64,000 nt of DNA from the NCBI RefSeq assembly GCF_001282725.1, contig NZ_LN876587.1:82108-146107 (forward strand), written 5' to 3'. Each line of letters starts with the position of its first letter. Within the stretch, counting starts at the first letter, position 1. Positions 61,138-64,000 of this stretch are shown in pieces. The position numbers and the translations under genes were made by a program. The notes beneath the pieces were generated by a model. It made no database searches and was not told the DNA's origin. It worked only from the letters and a program-made list of their open reading frames with translations. This DNA comes from Inediibacterium massiliense. Its GTDB lineage: Bacteria; Bacillota; Clostridia; Peptostreptococcales; Thermotaleaceae.

Positions 61138-61219
61138 CGAATCTCTCATCGGAAAGTCACAGAGATGTAAGTTGAAGGTTCTATAATATGGGTAAACTAT
61201 AAGAAAGGAGACTTACATA
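61138..61219 (+). promoter_or_regulatory. Promoter region of the ABC transporter
   Basis: TATAAT occurs at about 61183-61188, with AAGTCACAGAGATGTAAGTTG upstream as a possible regulator site (read as AAGTCACAGAG and GATGTAAGTTG). GAAAGGAG precedes the ATG at 61220. Confidence 0.45.
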
Positions 61220-61903
61220 ATGGAATTTTTAAAAATTGAAAATCTATGTAAGGTATACGGAAAGGGAGAAAACCAAGTTACCGCCCTCGACCATGTTTCG
61301 CTTACAATTGAAAAAGGGGAGTTTACCGCAATCATCGGTTCCTCCGGCTCCGGCAAATCCACATTGCTTCACATCATCGGCGGTGTGGATGTGCCCACAA
61401 GCGGAAAAGTGTATTTGAATGGGCAGGATGTATATGCCCAAAGCAATGAAAAACTCGCCATCTTCCGCAGGAGGCAGGTCGGGCTTATTTACCAGTTTCA
61501 CAACCTCATTCCCACTCTGAATGTGGTGGAAAACATGACCTTGCCTATACTGATGGACAAACGGAAGGTTAACAAGGAACGACTGAATGACTTGTTGGAA
61601 CTGCTGGGGCTAAAAGACCGAAGAACGCATTTACCCAATCAGCTTTCGGGCGGTCAGCAACAGCGTGTTTCTATAGGACGCGCTTTGATGAACGCCCCGG
61701 CGGTCATGCTTGCCGACGAACCCACAGGCAGTTTGGATAGCCGGAATGGACATGAGATTATCAAATTGCTGAAATTAAGCAATAAACAATATGGGCAGAC
61801 CCTTATCATCGTCACACATGACGAAAATATCGCACTACAAGCAGACCGCATTATCGGCATATCCGACGGAAAAGTAGTGCGAGACGAGAGGGTGAGACCA
61901 TGA
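61220..61903 (+). CDS. ABC transporter ATP-binding protein
   Basis: The 227-residue protein has Walker A GSSGSGKST (about 38-46), signature LSGGQQQRVSIGRAL (about 142-156), Walker B VMLADEPTGSLDS and the H-loop THDENIA. It is of the MacB/LolD/BceA class that pairs with FtsX-type permeases. Its stop overlaps the permease start by four bases. Confidence 0.93.
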   Translation: MEFLKIENLCKVYGKGENQVTALDHVSLTIEKGEFTAIIGSSGSGKSTLLHIIGGVDVPTSGKVYLNGQDVYAQSNEKLAIFRRRQVGLIYQFHNLIPTLNVVENMTLPILMDKRKVNKERLNDLLELLGLKDRRTHLPNQLSGGQQQRVSIGRALMNAPAVMLADEPTGSLDSRNGHEIIKLLKLSNKQYGQTLIIVTHDENIALQADRIIGISDGKVVRDERVRP

Positions 61904-64000
61904 ATATTTTCAACAAAGTTACACTGCAAGGCATGAAAAAAAGCCGTACACGAACAATTGTAACAATTATCGGAGTTATCCTATCCGCAGCCATGATTAC
62001 GGGAGTGGCTACCTTTGGTGTTTCCTTGCTGAACTATTTGGCAAACGGTGCGGCCCAGAAATACGGCGGTTGGCACGTCCAGTTTTTGAACGTTGATTCC
62101 TCTTTTGTACAAGAGCGAACCCATGACGATAGAGTTGCAAACACCGCAACATTTGAAAATATCGGCTACGCTAAACTTGACGGAGGGAAAAACCCTAACA
62201 AGCCGTATCTTTTTATAGCCGGATTTAGCAAGGAAGCCTTTAATACCTTGCCTATAAATCTGGTTTCAGGCAGATTGCCGAAAAATAGTGAGGAGATTCT
62301 TGTTTCGATGAACGTTCAAGTAAAAGGCGGCGTTAAATTCGCGGTGGGTGACACGCTTTCACTTGCTGTCGGAAGCCGCATAAATGGCAACAAGAATCTT
62401 GGTCAACACGACCCTTACATTTCAGGGAAAGAGACTCTTGTGCCAAAAGCCAAGAAAACCTACACGGTTGTCGGTATCTGCTATTTACCCGGTTTTGAAG
62501 AATCTTCTGCGCCGGGATGTACCTTGATAACGAAAGCAGATGAACAAGACAAAGCGGACAGCTTAAACTTATTTGTCACGCTTAAAAATCCGCGACAAGT
62601 TCATGCTTACGTAAGCAGCACATCCGGAAGTCATAGCTATGTTTTTAACGATAATGTGTTGCGATTCATGGGTCTTTCGGAGGATAAGATCTTCAACACG
62701 TTTCTGTACTCGGTTGGTGGCATTTTGGTTGCCTTGATTATGATAGGCTCAATTTTTCTGATTTATAATTCATTCAACATATCGCTGAATGAACGTACAC
62801 ACCAGTTCGGGATTCTCTCGTCGGTGGGAGCCACAGCAAAGCAACTGCGAAATTCGGTGCTGTTTGAGGGACTTTGTATAGGTGCGGTCGGCATACCTAT
62901 TGGCGTTATTGTCGGCATAGGCAGTATCAGGCTTGTGATTTCTGTTGTGGCCAAGAATTTTGGGAACGTTATGTACAGCAACGTACCTTTAACCTTGACG
63001 GTGTCCATTCCCGTGATTGTCGGTGCGGCGGCGGTCAGCATGGTTACGATTTTGATTTCGGCCTATATACCGGCTCGAAAGGCCGCAAGCACTCCCGTTA
63101 TGGAGAGTATTCGCCAGACAAACGAGGTCAAAGTTGAATCCAAAGCTGTGAAAACGTCAAAACTGGCGCAACGTATTTATGGTTTGGAGGGAACCCTTGC
63201 ACTAAAGAATTTTAAAAGAAATAAGAAACGTTATCGCAGCATTGTGCTATCACTTGTTTTAAGCGTAGTGTTGTTTATATCAACCAGTGCTTTTGTAACG
63301 AATTTGAAACAGTTGTCGGAGAGGGCAGTAGTATTTACTACCTATGATATCGGTTTGGCCACGCAGGACATGGAGGATAGCAAAATGTTGCAGCTTTACG
63401 ACAAACTAAAAACTGCCGATGGTGTTTATGAAAGCTCGTATCAAGCACTTATGAAGTATTCATGCGCTGTCGAAGCAAGCGATCTTTCAGACGCTTATCG
63501 GAAATACGTAGGTTTACATTCGACGGATAAAAAGGATAATCTGCCAATGGACCTTCAGTTTCTTGATGACAGCACCTATCTGAATATTATCAAAGGCTTG
63601 GGCTTGCCCGCAGAGGAATATACTGGGCAAAATGCGAAAATGATCGCCGTTGCCAAAATAACAAACCACATGGAAGCTAATCAGGAGGTTGACAAGTTTA
63701 TTGATATGTTCAAAAGTTCTTCCATGGATTTTACCATTGCTCCCGAAACAAATGGCAAGCTTAAGATGGAACAGGGGCGAAATGTAAGCATTAAGTTTGT
63801 CAATATCGTACCGCCTGATACACTCCCGATCCTAGAAAAGTCCGAGTCGAATAATCCGTTCATTTTTAGGGTGATGGCTCCCTATTCGATCAAAGAGAAG
63901 TTTGAAACCCCCGATACCCATGTGGCTATTAAGGGCTTGACTTTTCGCTCAAAGACTCCATCGCAATCGGTGGCTAAAATGGAAGCGATGATTAAAGGTG
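61900..64000 (+). CDS. FtsX-type ABC permease, truncated by window end
   Basis: The frame from ATG 61900 stays open to position 64000 (700 codons). An N-terminal membrane segment (RTIVTIIGVILSAAMITGVA) is followed by a long outside domain and a block of three membrane segments near 270-400 (IFLIYNSFNISLNERTHQFG...ARKAASTPVMESIRQ). A second membrane anchor (SIVLSLVLSVVLFISTSAFV) and another outside domain come next. This is the architecture of BceB/MacB-like peptide exporters. The C-terminal membrane segments must lie beyond the window. Confidence 0.88.
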   Translation, partial: MNIFNKVTLQGMKKSRTRTIVTIIGVILSAAMITGVATFGVSLLNYLANGAAQKYGGWHVQFLNVDSSFVQERTHDDRVANTATFENIGYAKLDGGKNPNKPYLFIAGFSKEAFNTLPINLVSGRLPKNSEEILVSMNVQVKGGVKFAVGDTLSLAVGSRINGNKNLGQHDPYISGKETLVPKAKKTYTVVGICYLPGFEESSAPGCTLITKADEQDKADSLNLFVTLKNPRQVHAYVSSTSGSHSYVFNDNVLRFMGLSEDKIFNTFLYSVGGILVALIMIGSIFLIYNSFNISLNERTHQFGILSSVGATAKQLRNSVLFEGLCIGAVGIPIGVIVGIGSIRLVISVVAKNFGNVMYSNVPLTLTVSIPVIVGAAAVSMVTILISAYIPARKAASTPVMESIRQTNEVKVESKAVKTSKLAQRIYGLEGTLALKNFKRNKKRYRSIVLSLVLSVVLFISTSAFVTNLKQLSERAVVFTTYDIGLATQDMEDSKMLQLYDKLKTADGVYESSYQALMKYSCAVEASDLSDAYRKYVGLHSTDKKDNLPMDLQFLDDSTYLNIIKGLGLPAEEYTGQNAKMIAVAKITNHMEANQEVDKFIDMFKSSSMDFTIAPETNGKLKMEQGRNVSIKFVNIVPPDTLPILEKSESNNPFIFRVMAPYSIKEKFETPDTHVAIKGLTFRSKTPSQSVAKMEAMIKG

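Overview
The window is from a low-GC, strictly anaerobic Firmicute of the class Clostridia. The evidence is the AT-rich codon use, AGGAGG-type ribosome binding sites, three hybrid-cluster proteins, rubredoxin and ferredoxin, a CD3324-type small protein and Tn1549/CTn-like conjugation genes. Species cannot be set from the sequence. Most of the window is accessory DNA laid down in layers. All family assignments are from recognition of motifs by eye; no database was searched.

Region 1 (1-1126): the edge of a more GC-rich element whose tyrosine recombinase gene runs off the left end. It appears inserted into the conserved PCQ motif of a cytosine methyltransferase gene.

Region 2 (1127-24719): the larger part of an integrative conjugative element. 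It carries the dcm remnant with an overlapping reading frame, PrgI-like and VirB4-like transfer proteins, an M23 peptidase, a probable oriT with a MobC-like protein and a relaxase fused to Sel1 repeats, a primase-like protein, a VirD4 coupling protein, an XRE repressor/ImmA protease switch with strong divergent promoters, a sigma-70-like factor, and at its right end three tandem large serine recombinases, the middle one lacking the catalytic domain. Two cargo genes are a methyltransferase (3960-4874) and a reverse-strand possible HEPN protein (13982-14626).

Region 3 (24720-38335): a nitrosative/oxidative stress island. Three Hcp paralogues sit with ferredoxin, rubredoxin, two cupins, a hemerythrin, a DUF2249 fusion, an unrecognised Hcp companion protein, a flavodiiron-like protein lacking flavodoxin, a split membrane permease with a C-terminal ferredoxin domain, and three Crp/Fnr regulators. 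A shared palindrome, GTTGy-N4-rCAAC, lies in front of at least four transcription units and suggests one regulon. A structured RNA candidate lies at 29294-29383.

Region 4 (38336-49932): a defence island. A Septu pair (ATPase PtuA, HNH nuclease PtuB) lies between hsdS and hsdR of a type I restriction system, followed by a PD-(D/E)XK-RAMA protein. The island is bracketed by two decayed serine recombinase genes.

Region 5 (49933-59240): a scrap-yard of small chromosomal-type genes and deletion scars: rhuM joined to a WYL regulator remnant, an integrase remnant joined to a holin remnant, an ISL3 remnant, plus DUF3795, YjbR, GyrI-like, RidA, HutD/Ves, CD3324-type and LexA-type wHTH genes.

Region 6 (59284-64000): a more GC-rich module with an excisionase-type HTH protein, an OmpR-type regulator, a sensor kinase, an ABC ATPase and a truncated FtsX-type permease. 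It is probably a peptide-antibiotic sensing and export system acquired by transfer.
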